This document shows positions 1 through 7,387 of a stretch of DNA of 18,745 nucleotides, in pieces. The DNA comes from REEB426 sp964551975 (GTDB taxonomy: Bacteria; Actinomycetota; Actinomycetes; S36-B12). The translations under genes were made by a program, and so were the position numbers. The notes beneath the pieces were generated by a model, which was given only the letters and a program-made list of their open reading frames with translations, was not told the origin of the DNA and did not search any database. The stretch lies in the NCBI GenBank assembly GCA_964551975.1, contig CAZKFI010000045.1, forward strand, positions 1-18,745, in the 5' to 3' direction. How positions within the stretch are numbered: the first letter of the stretch is position 1; every line of letters starts with the position of its first letter.

Positions 1-354
1 CGGTGCACCGGCACTGTAAACATCCGAGACAACGTTAGTCGTTGGATTGATGCGCTTCACCTTGCTTCCGCGCACCGTCACATACACATAGCCGTTGGCC
101 GTAGCCGCAGCGATTGGCTCCGTTCCCACCGGGATTGTGGCACTCACCGTGTTGGTGGTGAGGTCGATCACCGAGACGCTGTTGCCATTCCGATTCGGTA
201 CGTACAGCGAGTTGTTGTACTTGGCGAAACCCATTGGGCCGTCGCCAACTGCGATGCCGGTCACCGCGACTGCAGCCGCTGGTGGAGCTCCCGTGAGTGA
301 AGCGATCATCGTCACTACCGCGACCGCCGCGACTCCGATCAACCGAGATTGCAT
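1..354 (-). CDS. Secreted YVTN-type beta-propeller protein, N-terminal part (partial)
   Basis: Reading the minus strand from ATG at 354 gives 118 codons with no stop before the window edge, so the gene is cut at its C-terminal side. The first ~30 residues (MQSRLIGVAAVAVVTMIASL, then an Ala/Pro-rich stretch) form a Sec signal peptide with likely cleavage after AAA. The rest shows beta-propeller blade repeats: a 'NNSLYVPNRNGNSVSVIDLT' blade followed by one reading 'NGYVYVTVRGSKVKRINPTT'. These match the YVTN/NHL-like repeat pattern (G-x-Y-V-x3-x-G-S-V-x-V-I-D). The protein is therefore probably exported and acts outside the membrane in binding or as a scaffold; its ligand cannot be predicted. 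A GTG at 360 is an alternative in-frame start two codons upstream. No clear SD or TANNNT box lies at the usual distance. Confidence 0.75.
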   Translation of the reverse strand, partial: MQSRLIGVAAVAVVTMIASLTGAPPAAAVAVTGIAVGDGPMGFAKYNNSLYVPNRNGNSVSVIDLTTNTVSATIPVGTEPIAAATANGYVYVTVRGSKVKRINPTTNVVSDVYSAGAP

Positions 355-698
355 GCCCACCCCAAGAGTCGTACCCCACCAAATTGCCCTGACGCCCCCA
401 CTGTTGCGACCAAAGAACAGCCGCGTTGGCTTTGCGAGCCTAGCCAGGGCATAGCCGCAGTCGAATTCCCCTCCAACTGGGGGACATCAACCTGCCTCTC
501 ACGGAGCCGGTCGTGCCACTTCCAGGCAACCGGTCAGACCCCGTGACGGATTCACTGCGCAGTGGCGCTCGTGGGTAAGCACGCCTTTCTATCGATGTCG
601 TAGTCGTGTTCCCTCGTAGTCCTGTTGGCAGCCCGACCGAGAGTCGCTTCTGTAACGACACGGGTTGGCAACGCTCACATGTGCCCTACCCACTGGTA
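355..698. other. Intergenic region with no recognised gene
   Basis: About 340 nt between the divergently oriented propeller gene and vapB. The ORFs present on both strands have unnatural composition (Arg/Ser/Pro-rich) and no SD or -10 box at a sensible distance. A 12-bp palindrome lies at 553-564, but several of that length are expected by chance in a window this size. I see no tRNA, terminator or riboswitch. Confidence 0.5.
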
Positions 699-730
699 TG
701 CATCTTGATGCACAGCTTTGATGCTAAAGT
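699..730 (+). promoter_or_regulatory. Putative vapB promoter with operator-like inverted repeat
   Basis: TGCATC-TT-GATGCA at 699-712 is a perfect inverted repeat with 6-bp arms. A second copy of the half-site TTGATGC occurs at 718-724, 13 bp after the one at 705-711. A -10-like TAAAGT lies at 725-730, exactly 6 nt before the GTG start at 737. VapBC operons are typically autorepressed through such short repeats next to the promoter, so this is the expected place for an operator. The arms are short enough to occur by chance. Confidence 0.4.
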
Positions 731-736
731 GCCATT

Positions 737-1006
737 GTGCGCACGACCATCACTATCCACGACGACCTTTATCGCCAGGTGCGCCAAATCGCAGCCGCGC
801 AATCCAGTTCTGTGGGGTCGGTCATCGAGGAGGCCATCACCCTGCTGATCGCACGGCACCACTTGGCCAGCGCGACAAGTGAGGAAGCATTCCCAGACCT
901 GCCGATATTTTCTGGCGGGGGCGTGCAACCCGGTGTGGACATCGACAGCAACGCTTCGCTGAGTGAGCTGCTCGACGACGGGGTGCCACTTCATGCACTG
1001 CGTTGA
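737..1006 (+). CDS. vapB: VapB-type antitoxin (ribbon-helix-helix)
   Basis: 89 residues. The N-terminus 'MRTTITIHDDLYRQVRQIAA' has the beta strand plus first helix pattern of CopG/RHH antitoxins (RTTI-x-I-x-D-D-L). The second helix is around residues 26-44 (SVGSVIEEAITLLIARH). The C-terminal half is Gly/Asp-rich and probably disordered until it binds the toxin. The product should neutralise the PIN toxin encoded next and repress its own promoter. The GTG start at 737 is 6 nt after TAAAGT and has no SD, which suggests a leaderless mRNA. Its 3' end overlaps the toxin start by 14 nt, the usual translationally coupled antitoxin-toxin order. Confidence 0.85.
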   Translation: MRTTITIHDDLYRQVRQIAAAQSSSVGSVIEEAITLLIARHHLASATSEEAFPDLPIFSGGGVQPGVDIDSNASLSELLDDGVPLHALR

Positions 1007-1421
1007 CGTCAACGTTCTTGTCAATGCGGTAGTCACGACCTCCCCGCATCACGTCACGGCACGCCAGACCCTGGATCAACTTCGCCGATCGCCCGGCGGC
1101 CTAGGGCTCTTCTCGACCGTGGTCGCCGGCTTCCTGCGAGTCTCGACGAATCGGCAGGTATTGAAGGAACCGCTGGATCTGAACGCGGCACTGGGGGTCG
1201 TCGACACGCTGACTGCCTCGCCCTTCGTCAGCATCATCAATCCTGGCTCCGGGCACTGGCCAATATTCCGGGCACTGGTCGACCGACATCGACCCCGCGC
1301 GCATGACCTCACCGATACCTGGCTCGCTGCGGCGGCAATGGAGATCAATGCAACGTGGGTTTCATTCGACCGAGACTTCCTACGATTCCCTGGCCTGAAG
1401 TGGGTGGACCCGGGCGCCTAG
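993..1421 (+). CDS. vapC: VapC-type PIN-domain ribonuclease toxin (VapC25/VapC33-like)
   Basis: 142 residues from ATG 993, chosen because it overlaps vapB by 14 nt and puts 'MHCVDVNVLVNAV' at the N-terminus, the PIN start with first Asp D5. Other acidic positions are D105/D108 (HDLTDTWLAAAA) and D126/D128 (SFDRDFLRFPGL). The spacing, the 'GFLRVSTNR' segment and the 'SFDRDFxRFPGL-W' ending match the mycobacterial VapC25/29/33/37 subfamily. These toxins are Mg-dependent endoribonucleases that cut structured RNA and stop translation. At the position of the usual second acidic residue the protein has Gly-Phe (46-47) rather than Glu; from memory this segment is non-acidic in parts of this subfamily, so I do not call it inactive. 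An upstream in-frame start at 963 would add ten poor residues. Confidence 0.85.
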   Translation: MHCVDVNVLVNAVVTTSPHHVTARQTLDQLRRSPGGLGLFSTVVAGFLRVSTNRQVLKEPLDLNAALGVVDTLTASPFVSIINPGSGHWPIFRALVDRHRPRAHDLTDTWLAAAAMEINATWVSFDRDFLRFPGLKWVDPGA

Positions 1422-1487
1422 CATCCCCACTCTTGAATCCCTGATGGATATCCCGCACTCTGTGTCATCACCTGACCTCCCTTTTTC

Positions 1488-1493
1488 TATTGT
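1488..1493 (+). promoter_or_regulatory. -10 box for leaderless leader ORF / two-component operon
   Basis: TATTGT matches TANNNT and lies 6 nt before ATG 1500, the same geometry seen at 725, 3962, 13503 and 15204. It would start the message at or next to the A of the ATG. No convincing -35 is visible. Confidence 0.4.
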
Positions 1494-1499
1494 GCTCGT

Positions 1500-1529
1500 A
1501 TGCACCGTCTGCTCCAGGCTCGCTCGTGA
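1500..1529 (+). CDS. Nine-codon leader ORF coupled to the response regulator
   Basis: ATG 1500 opens a 9-codon frame (MHRLLQARS) ending in TGA at 1527-1529. That stop shares four bases (GTGA, 1526-1529) with the GTG start of the response regulator. A TANNNT -10 (TATTGT, 1488-1493) sits 6 nt upstream, so the mRNA would begin at this ATG without an SD. The same GTGA overlap links the regulator to its kinase at 2173-2176. The regulator GTG has no good SD, so translation of this mini-ORF may deliver ribosomes to it. Nothing in the peptide (no run of one amino acid) suggests amino-acid attenuation. It is too short for composition-based support, so it rests on geometry alone. Confidence 0.4.
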   Translation: MHRLLQARS

Positions 1530-2176
1530 AAGGCGCCGGACGACGACTCCTCGTCGTCGAGGACGAACCGCTGATGTCCTCCTTGCTGGCTGAGGTCCTT
1601 GTCGCCCAAGGATTCGTCGTGCAAACGGCAGCGGACACCCTCCAGGCACGTAACGCCGTCGACAACTTCGATCCCGATGCAGCCTTGCTGGACATCTCGC
1701 TGGGTGACGGTCCCAGCGGACTGGACCTGGCCCACGTCCTGCACCGCAAGTACCCGCACATCGCTTTGCTCTTTCTGACCAAGCATTCCGACCCACGAAC
1801 CGCCGGTCTGGCGGACCAGGACCTTCCCGCTGGTTGCGGGTTCTTGCGCAAGGACCGCGTACGCGATACCGACTATCTCCTGGAGAGCCTGGAGGCAGTC
1901 CTGACCGAAAGGCCCGATCGCGTGCGCGACGACCAAGACCCGGATCAGCCCCTGGCGGCATTGAGCAGCCACCAACTCGAGATCCTGCGTCTTATGGCCC
2001 TGGGATACACCAATGACTACATCGCTCGCCACAAGGGAGCTAGCCAGTCATCCGTCGAACGCTGGGTTATGCAGATCTTTCGCACCTTGCAAATCGACAC
2101 GCGTGGGGATGTGAATCCACGCGTGGAGGCCGTGCGTCGATTCATCGCCTCGTCAAGCCTGCCCGAGCGCGTGTGA
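1526..2176 (+). CDS. LuxR/NarL-type DNA-binding response regulator
   Basis: 216 residues from GTG 1526. The receiver domain spans ~6-125: acidic pocket E12-D13 (LLVVEDEP), phospho-acceptor D56 (AALLDISLG), T85 (LLFLTKH) and K109 (GFLRKD). A C-terminal LuxR/GerE helix-turn-helix follows at ~145-207 (LSSHQLEILRLMALGYTNDY, then a recognition helix around SSVERWVMQI). It should bind promoter DNA when phosphorylated by the kinase encoded directly downstream, which it overlaps by GTGA (2173-2176). I prefer GTG 1526 because it overlaps the stop of the leader ORF in the same way. TTG 1490 is an in-frame alternative adding 12 unconserved residues and has no SD. The recognition helix is somewhat divergent (KGASQSSVERW in place of the usual S-x-x-T-V-x-x-H). 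Confidence 0.85.
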   Translation: MKGAGRRLLVVEDEPLMSSLLAEVLVAQGFVVQTAADTLQARNAVDNFDPDAALLDISLGDGPSGLDLAHVLHRKYPHIALLFLTKHSDPRTAGLADQDLPAGCGFLRKDRVRDTDYLLESLEAVLTERPDRVRDDQDPDQPLAALSSHQLEILRLMALGYTNDYIARHKGASQSSVERWVMQIFRTLQIDTRGDVNPRVEAVRRFIASSSLPERV

Positions 2177-3906
2177 GCTCCTGGGGGAAGGCGTTGCGCC
2201 GCATTGGCGGCCCCGACGCGGTTACTTGGCCGGCCTTCTGGGCCTCACTCGTTGCAAATCTGGTCGGGCAGTTCAGCACCGGGGGCCAGGTGGATGCACC
2301 AACTTGGGTACGCCTTCTGGCAGTCCTCGTTAGCCAGCTTGCCATGTTCATTCCACTGCTCATTCTTCGCTTGACCTTGCTCAACGACCCTCAGCGCTCG
2401 CGCCCGTGGGTTGCCGTGGCGGGTTTCGCCCTGGCACCAATTGTGCGCACGCCCGTACTGGTGTGGGTGCTCGTCACCGTCGGTGGTATCTCCCAGCCGC
2501 AGCTACTGCAACGCCTTCTTGGGGCCTTCCTCAACATCTTCCTCGTCCTGCTCATTACAGCCTTGGTCGTCAGTTCACTTCGCGATCAAGCTCGAACCCT
2601 CCAGGCACTTGAGCACGTCCAGCGCGACCTTCAGCTGACTCGCTCTCAGGTGGAACTGCAGGTTCAGGAACGAAACGAAGCCGCCCTTCACCGGGTGCGA
2701 GCAACTCTGGAAGACGAACTTCAGCGGCTTGGTGCCCCCGAAGGCGACGCCGTGCGGGATCTCCAGCGACTCGCCACGGATGTTGTCCGGCCCATGAGCC
2801 ACGACCTTGCGCAGTCAGTGCCAAGCTGGAAGCCGCCAGAATCCGAGGGGGACATCCGAATTCGGCGCCGCGATCTCATCCGCGCGGTCGGTGCACGTGG
2901 ACCCTTCCTGCCCCTACCTACCGCCTTGGTAGAAACCGCCATCATCCTTGCACCGTCTTCGACATTTCTTATCGCTATTCGAATTCCCGTTCTGCTGATG
3001 GCATCACTCGGCATCTACCTGACGCTGACGTGTGCAAACCTCGTGCTGAACAAGATCCTGCCCAGGACCACCCCAACGCGCTCATTCCTCGCCGTCCTCG
3101 CCGCCGCCATCATCTCCAGCGCACTCCAGGCAGGAACCGCGGGCTTCCTCCTCGGCGGCACGCAGGGTCGAGCCCTGGCCATCGGTGGCACGGTGTTTAT
3201 CGCCGGCCTATCAATGATGGCCGCAATCATTGGGACCGCACTGAAGCAACAGCGCGAGGCCGAGTCACAGTTGCGGCTTAGTACCGATTTGTTGCGCGTC
3301 AACCTGGCGCGGTTGCACCAGGTGCAGTGGTTCCAGCAGAAGGCACTATCCCGAGCCCTGCACGGCCCCATGCAATCTGCGGCCACGGCTGCCGCCCTGC
3401 GACTTGATGCGGCTGTGCGCTCTGGCCAGACCAGCGAGGGACTGGTGAGTGAGGTGCGGGAGTCCCTGCGCCAGCAGATTGACGTGTTGGGTGTCGACGA
3501 ACCCCAAACACTTGACTTGGACCAAGTATTCGACCGAATCATCGGAACTTGGGAGGGACTCTGCGAAGTGCGGATCACCGCAGATGCGCCGTCGCGCCGA
3601 AACCTGGAGATCGATCCCGTGCTGCGATCGACTACCTCGGAGATCATCAGCGAGGCGGTTTCAAACGCCATCCGCCACGGTCGTGCAACGACGGCTCAGG
3701 TAGCCGTAAGCCAGCCCAATGACACCTCTCTCCTCATCCATGTAATCGATGACGGTCAGGATCAGGCAGTTTCGTCTGGCTCAGGACTCGGATCGCAACT
3801 CCTTGACGAATGCACTACGGAATGGTCCCTTGAGTCCACCGATCGCGGACGCCACCTTCGTGCTGAACTTCCCTTGGATCCCCAGCGGCTGCTCACCCCG
3901 GCCTGA
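2173..3906 (+). CDS. Membrane sensor histidine kinase (HisKA_3-like/HATPase)
   Basis: 577 residues. The first membrane block lies at ~45-135 (about three segments, e.g. LAVLVSQLAMFIPLLILRLT and LNIFLVLLITALVVSSL). A soluble helical linker at ~136-215, probably coiled coil, is rich in Gln/Arg/Glu. A second membrane block at ~248-355 has about four segments. A dimerisation/phospho-acceptor helix carries H397 (SRALHGPMQSAA). The ATPase domain has an N-box around N498 (EIISEAVSNAIRHG), D526-D527-G528 and a GSGLG lid at 536-540. This is the kinase type that pairs with NarL/LuxR regulators, and its GTG start overlaps the regulator stop by four bases. The first block resembles MASE-type integral membrane sensors. 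No periplasmic domain is visible, so the stimulus is probably membrane-borne. It ends 67 nt before the phospholipase D-like gene, a possible target. Confidence 0.85.
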   Translation: MSSWGKALRRIGGPDAVTWPAFWASLVANLVGQFSTGGQVDAPTWVRLLAVLVSQLAMFIPLLILRLTLLNDPQRSRPWVAVAGFALAPIVRTPVLVWVLVTVGGISQPQLLQRLLGAFLNIFLVLLITALVVSSLRDQARTLQALEHVQRDLQLTRSQVELQVQERNEAALHRVRATLEDELQRLGAPEGDAVRDLQRLATDVVRPMSHDLAQSVPSWKPPESEGDIRIRRRDLIRAVGARGPFLPLPTALVETAIILAPSSTFLIAIRIPVLLMASLGIYLTLTCANLVLNKILPRTTPTRSFLAVLAAAIISSALQAGTAGFLLGGTQGRALAIGGTVFIAGLSMMAAIIGTALKQQREAESQLRLSTDLLRVNLARLHQVQWFQQKALSRALHGPMQSAATAAALRLDAAVRSGQTSEGLVSEVRESLRQQIDVLGVDEPQTLDLDQVFDRIIGTWEGLCEVRITADAPSRRNLEIDPVLRSTTSEIISEAVSNAIRHGRATTAQVAVSQPNDTSLLIHVIDDGQDQAVSSGSGLGSQLLDECTTEWSLESTDRGRHLRAELPLDPQRLLTPA

Positions 3907-3920
3907 TGGCCGCTCCCGCG

Positions 3921-3938
3921 CTGCGCTTGCGTGCGCAG
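3921..3938 (+). terminator. Possible weak hairpin after the two-component operon
   Basis: CTGCGC (3921-3926) and GCGCAG (3933-3938) form a 6-bp stem with a 6-nt loop, 15 nt after the kinase stop. Only ATTTA follows, not a T-run, so termination would be weak. Chance is possible. Confidence 0.2.
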
Positions 3939-3939
3939 A

Positions 3940-3967
3940 TTTACTCAGTCATCCCCTTACTTAGGAT
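3940..3967 (+). promoter_or_regulatory. Promoter of phospholipase D-like gene (leaderless)
   Basis: -35-like TTTACT at 3940-3945, 16-bp spacer, -10 TAGGAT at 3962-3967, then 6 nt to GTG 3974. This is the best complete promoter in the window, with four of six -35 consensus bases. The gene therefore need not depend on the kinase operon. Confidence 0.5.
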
Positions 3968-3973
3968 GAGCCC

Positions 3974-5110
3974 GTGCGCAGACTCCCGGTCGTTGTGTTC
4001 GCAGCGATCATCGCCCTTGGCACCGGATCAGCAGCCCAGGCCTCCCCTACGCTCGAACCGGCCACCTCTCAGGTAACCCTGCACGTTGAACCCGCCGATG
4101 GTTACCAACCCGTCATCGATTTCATTCGCTCAGCGAACAGGACACTCGATTTCACGATCTACCAGTTCAACGACGAGGTAATCGCTGATGAACTGCGGGC
4201 CGCGAAGCGCCGCGGTGTCGACGTCCGGGTGATCTTCACCTGGCAGGTATTTCCAGCGGGAAGCAACCTTTGGGATGCACAGAGTTCGAACTACAACACC
4301 AATATGCCAACATTCACAAGCTTGCAAAAGGCCGGGATCCGCGTTCGTCTGAGTCCGTACTTCTACACCTACAGCCATGAGAAGACAATGATCGCCGATG
4401 GTCGAACCGGCCGAGGTCGCGCGCTCATCATGGATTTCAATGCGCAGCCCTCATACATGACCCCGACCCCTGGCCTGTTCGGCACACGCGGATTCGCCGT
4501 GACAACCACCAATCAGGATGATGTGCGCGAGATTCAAGGAGTCTTCGACGCAGACTGGGCCCGTCGTTTGCCGAATGCGTACCAAAGCCCGCGACTGGTG
4601 TGGTCACCTAATGGCACGGGTTACTCCCCACCTTCCAAAGGCAAAGAGCGCATCTTCGCATTGATTGACGGGGCTACCAGCTCACTGGACCTCTACGTCT
4701 TACTGCTGGACTACCTGCCCTTCCAAGACCGTCTCATCGCGGCTGCACGACGTGGGGTCGACGTGCGAATCATCACCAACACGGATCCGGCACCTATGCA
4801 ATTCCAACAACTCCAGGCCTTGGCAGCAGCAGGTGTGGAGTTTCGATTTGATCCCACCTATCCGCAAGGACCCGTGTTTATCCACTCCAAGGCGATCATC
4901 CGTGATGCAGGAACATCCAGTGCCATGGCCTTTGTCGGATCACAGAACTCCGGCGACAACGTGTCGATGAATTCCGAACGAGAGTTGGGCATCCTGCTTG
5001 GGCGCGGCGCTGAAATCAACCGGATGAGCGCAGTCTTCAACCAGGATTGGTCTCAGTCCACGCCCCTGAGCTACCAGGGCGGTCAGCCTGAGGACCCCTT
5101 CCGGTGGTGA
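3974..5110 (+). CDS. Secreted phospholipase D-like protein (two HKD motifs)
   Basis: 378 residues with an N-terminal signal peptide (MRRLPVVVFAAIIALGTGSA, likely cleaved near A23). Two PLD half-domains follow. The first has a complete HxKxxxxD motif at H135/K137/D142 (SHEKTMIAD) followed by ALIMDFN. The second has H304/K306/D311 (IHSKAIIRD) followed by AFVGSQN. The paired histidines normally form one active site that works through a phospho-histidine intermediate on phosphodiesters. The protein should act outside the cytoplasmic membrane on a phospholipid, teichoic-acid-like polymer or nucleic acid; the sequence does not decide which. The GTG start follows TAGGAT by 6 nt, without SD. The 3' end overlaps the convergent membrane gene by 28 nt. 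Confidence 0.85.
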   Translation: MRRLPVVVFAAIIALGTGSAAQASPTLEPATSQVTLHVEPADGYQPVIDFIRSANRTLDFTIYQFNDEVIADELRAAKRRGVDVRVIFTWQVFPAGSNLWDAQSSNYNTNMPTFTSLQKAGIRVRLSPYFYTYSHEKTMIADGRTGRGRALIMDFNAQPSYMTPTPGLFGTRGFAVTTTNQDDVREIQGVFDADWARRLPNAYQSPRLVWSPNGTGYSPPSKGKERIFALIDGATSSLDLYVLLLDYLPFQDRLIAAARRGVDVRIITNTDPAPMQFQQLQALAAAGVEFRFDPTYPQGPVFIHSKAIIRDAGTSSAMAFVGSQNSGDNVSMNSERELGILLGRGAEINRMSAVFNQDWSQSTPLSYQGGQPEDPFRW

Positions 5111-5481
5111 AGTGAGAGCCTGAGCAAGCACACGAGGTAATTGGCAGCGAAGGCGAAACCTACAAGCGCGTAAGCGATCGTGAACCAGCCAATCTCGGCA
5201 GGAATGGCCAGCGTGAGCCAGCCAAGCCCTGCAGCCACAGCAGCCATCACCACTCCTGCGATGATCACCGTTTGACCTTCGACCGAGCGCGATACCAGCC
5301 ACATATTCCCCGCGAGGGCTACCAAAGTCAGCCCAATCATGCGCATGGACCACTGCAGGGGTGCAGACTGGCCATCCAACTGCAGCAAATCCAGGAATAA
5401 GCCCGGCAACAGCAACAACAGCAGAGCGCTGAGTCCGAAGACGACGGCACCAGCTTTAAGCGTGGTTCGAATCCCGAACAT
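5083..5481 (-). CDS. Small membrane protein, about four transmembrane segments
   Basis: 132 residues from ATG 5481, almost entirely hydrophobic. Segments are at roughly residues 8-28 (LKAGAVVFGLSALLLLLLPG), 43-62, 70-90 and 94-115, ending in a charged tail (LHHRKGSSG). I do not recognise a family; the pattern suits a small integral membrane protein of unknown function. ATG 5481 is preferred over TTG 5505 because a TANNNT box (TAACCT, minus strand 5494-5489) lies 7 nt upstream. It begins 33 nt after the stop of the nuclease-helicase gene on the same strand, so read-through is possible. Its last 28 nt overlap the end of the phospholipase D-like gene on the opposite strand. Confidence 0.65.
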   Translation of the reverse strand: MFGIRTTLKAGAVVFGLSALLLLLLPGLFLDLLQLDGQSAPLQWSMRMIGLTLVALAGNMWLVSRSVEGQTVIIAGVVMAAVAAGLGWLTLAIPAEIGWFTIAYALVGFAFAANYLVCLLRLSLHHRKGSSG

Positions 5482-5514
5482 GACGCAGAGGTTACGCGGA
5501 ACCAATGCGACGTA

Positions 5515-7380
5515 TCAGGCCATTGAGCGAAGGAACTCTTGTGTTTCGGCGTCAGTGGAGTACAACAACGTGCCGAGCATGCCGCGAGTCAACAGGACCT
5601 TATATACATTTCGGAGCAGTCGGTCGAATTCTTCGGGCGAGGCAGCCTTCTCGCTGCGGAAAGCCGGGTCCCGACTTGCGGCGCGAACCGCGACCCAGCG
5701 ATCAGTTCGCCAAACCAGGTCAGGGCCGAAGATTACGCCATTCCAGTCGTACTCGAATCCCTGCGCGGTGTAGATGCACCCAACCTGACCAAAACCTGCC
5801 GGGTCCGTTGCCCACAGCGCCGATGGCGGTGCCCCGCCGATGGCCCTGTCTCCCTTCAGATTCCACGGCCGACTCCAGTTGCCGATGGCGACATCCGGTA
5901 TCAGGGTCCCATCGCGTTGCGGATCACTCCAGGGCCAGCAGAACCCTGCCGTCATCCGTGCCGTGTACCCCTCACACTGCTTGACCGCAAGCCAGGATTC
6001 CATCTCAGCCGGACTCTCCAGCACCTGCACGGTGAAGCGCTCCTCAGCGGTCCACGGCCGCGGCTCACCAGAGCTAAGGCCAAGGAACCGGTGGACCCAC
6101 GCGACATATGCCTCGCTTCCGCCGCACCGAAATTGATCTTCCAGCGCGACTAGACGCAACTGGAGCCCAAGTCGCTCGCAGAAGTTCTCGATCTCTGTCA
6201 CCGTGCCGAGCTCACCTGGACGGACCACCTGATGTTCGTCTAATAGGAAGACAGGAACTCGAGCTACCGCTATCAGCTCGTCGAGTTGGGCGCGACCAGT
6301 TCGAGCAGCCGCTTTCGTATATCGATTCGCTGAAGTTTCTCGGATGCGATGTGCTTCATCCATGATCAGCACATCAAGGCTGTTTCTTTCCGCGTCCATA
6401 AACGAGTTGAAGTACTTGAACAAACCCTGTGTCCGTGAGGAGCCGCGGCCGGCTACCTTGCGCAGTGTCTGGGTGAATGATTGAGATCCGGTGGCATGCA
6501 GCACGCTGCGACCTTGGCGGGCAAGTTCACCGAGAAGGGAAAGTGCAATAACACTCTTGCCAGTTCCTGGACCGCCTGTTACAACAACAACCGTCTTAGT
6601 GTCTGCAGCATGAGCCTGCCGCACAGCGTGGAGCACGATTTCATAGGCAGTACGCTGCTCGTCGAGGAGGACGAACTGCTCGCGCTCTCGAATCTCCTCT
6701 GCCGCAACGGCGAGTAAATGCCGGCTGGGTCCGGCACGCATCCCCAACAGCAAATCCGCGGCGTAGGTGCCGGGAACGTCGGGATCAAGGCGCTGTCGCA
6801 GGAATGTGTAGAGGTCCTCCTTACGCTCCCCTGAAAACATTCTCACTAGGTCAGTAGGCGTTCGGTCTCTCAGGTCTCGAATTCCATGCTCGGTGGCGTT
6901 GTGCAGGTAAGCAACAGCCGCGAGATTTTCCGGCTGTTCACCTAGAGCTGGAATGAAATCCAGCAGATACTGGCGATACCCGACAACCTGCTCGACTGGA
7001 TGAAGTATCGGGCGGTGCCCATAGGCCTCGATGCGGACCAACTCTGGAGCATCGTCGTAGATTTCCGCGCTCCCCCACTGCTTCAACTCGATCAAGACGT
7101 ACGAGGGCTGCTTTGTCTTCGGGTGACTACCCGCGAGAATCGCGTCTACGCGCCGACTGGTCAGCGGTAGTTGGTGTTCGACCAGAATCTCGACATTCGG
7201 CAGACCTGCCGCAATCACATCGTTAGCAAGCACGGGCAACGACGCCCGCCACGACCGCTCCTCACCAGTAGAAGGGCCACGCCCGGTGGATGCCAACAGA
7301 TTCGCCGTCATTGATGCCACGAGGCTGTCAGCTTCGAGTAGCGACCGCAGTCCTTGAACTGGCTGGCGGACCAGCGCCAT
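5515..7380 (-). CDS. DUF2075-family helicase with N-terminal PD-(D/E)xK-like nuclease domain
   Basis: 621 residues. The N-terminal ~150 residues carry a PD-(D/E)xK signature: D79 (RRVDAIL), E98-x-K100 (VLIELKQW) and a Q131-x3-Y135-x3-L box (QVVGYRQYL), as in RecB/Cas4-type nucleases. From ~260 there is an SF1-helicase-like ATPase of the DUF2075 family: Walker A 269-276 (GGPGTGKS), Walker B 339-344 (IMDEAH), motif III-like LLDEHQ at 379-384, EDQFRCGG at 414-421, motif V TAQGFEYD at 538-545 and arginine finger R599 (LLTRGM). All key residues are present, so it looks active. Likely role: ATP-driven cleavage or remodelling of DNA or RNA in the cytoplasm. Such fusions are often found as solitary defence-type genes, which is inference here. 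ATG 7380 has a G-rich upstream stretch (GGGGGT). Confidence 0.85.
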   Translation of the reverse strand: MALVRQPVQGLRSLLEADSLVASMTANLLASTGRGPSTGEERSWRASLPVLANDVIAAGLPNVEILVEHQLPLTSRRVDAILAGSHPKTKQPSYVLIELKQWGSAEIYDDAPELVRIEAYGHRPILHPVEQVVGYRQYLLDFIPALGEQPENLAAVAYLHNATEHGIRDLRDRTPTDLVRMFSGERKEDLYTFLRQRLDPDVPGTYAADLLLGMRAGPSRHLLAVAAEEIREREQFVLLDEQRTAYEIVLHAVRQAHAADTKTVVVVTGGPGTGKSVIALSLLGELARQGRSVLHATGSQSFTQTLRKVAGRGSSRTQGLFKYFNSFMDAERNSLDVLIMDEAHRIRETSANRYTKAAARTGRAQLDELIAVARVPVFLLDEHQVVRPGELGTVTEIENFCERLGLQLRLVALEDQFRCGGSEAYVAWVHRFLGLSSGEPRPWTAEERFTVQVLESPAEMESWLAVKQCEGYTARMTAGFCWPWSDPQRDGTLIPDVAIGNWSRPWNLKGDRAIGGAPPSALWATDPAGFGQVGCIYTAQGFEYDWNGVIFGPDLVWRTDRWVAVRAASRDPAFRSEKAASPEEFDRLLRNVYKVLLTRGMLGTLLYSTDAETQEFLRSMA

Positions 7381-7387
7381 CCCATAC

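Noticed and set aside
553..564. Perfect 12-bp palindrome CACTGCGCAGTG
   Set aside because: About four such palindromes are expected by chance in 18.7 kb, and it is not next to a start or a -10 box.
1380..2032. Long minus-strand ORFs opposite the response regulator
   Set aside because: They are complementary shadows of a well-supported receiver/HTH gene, with no motifs of their own.
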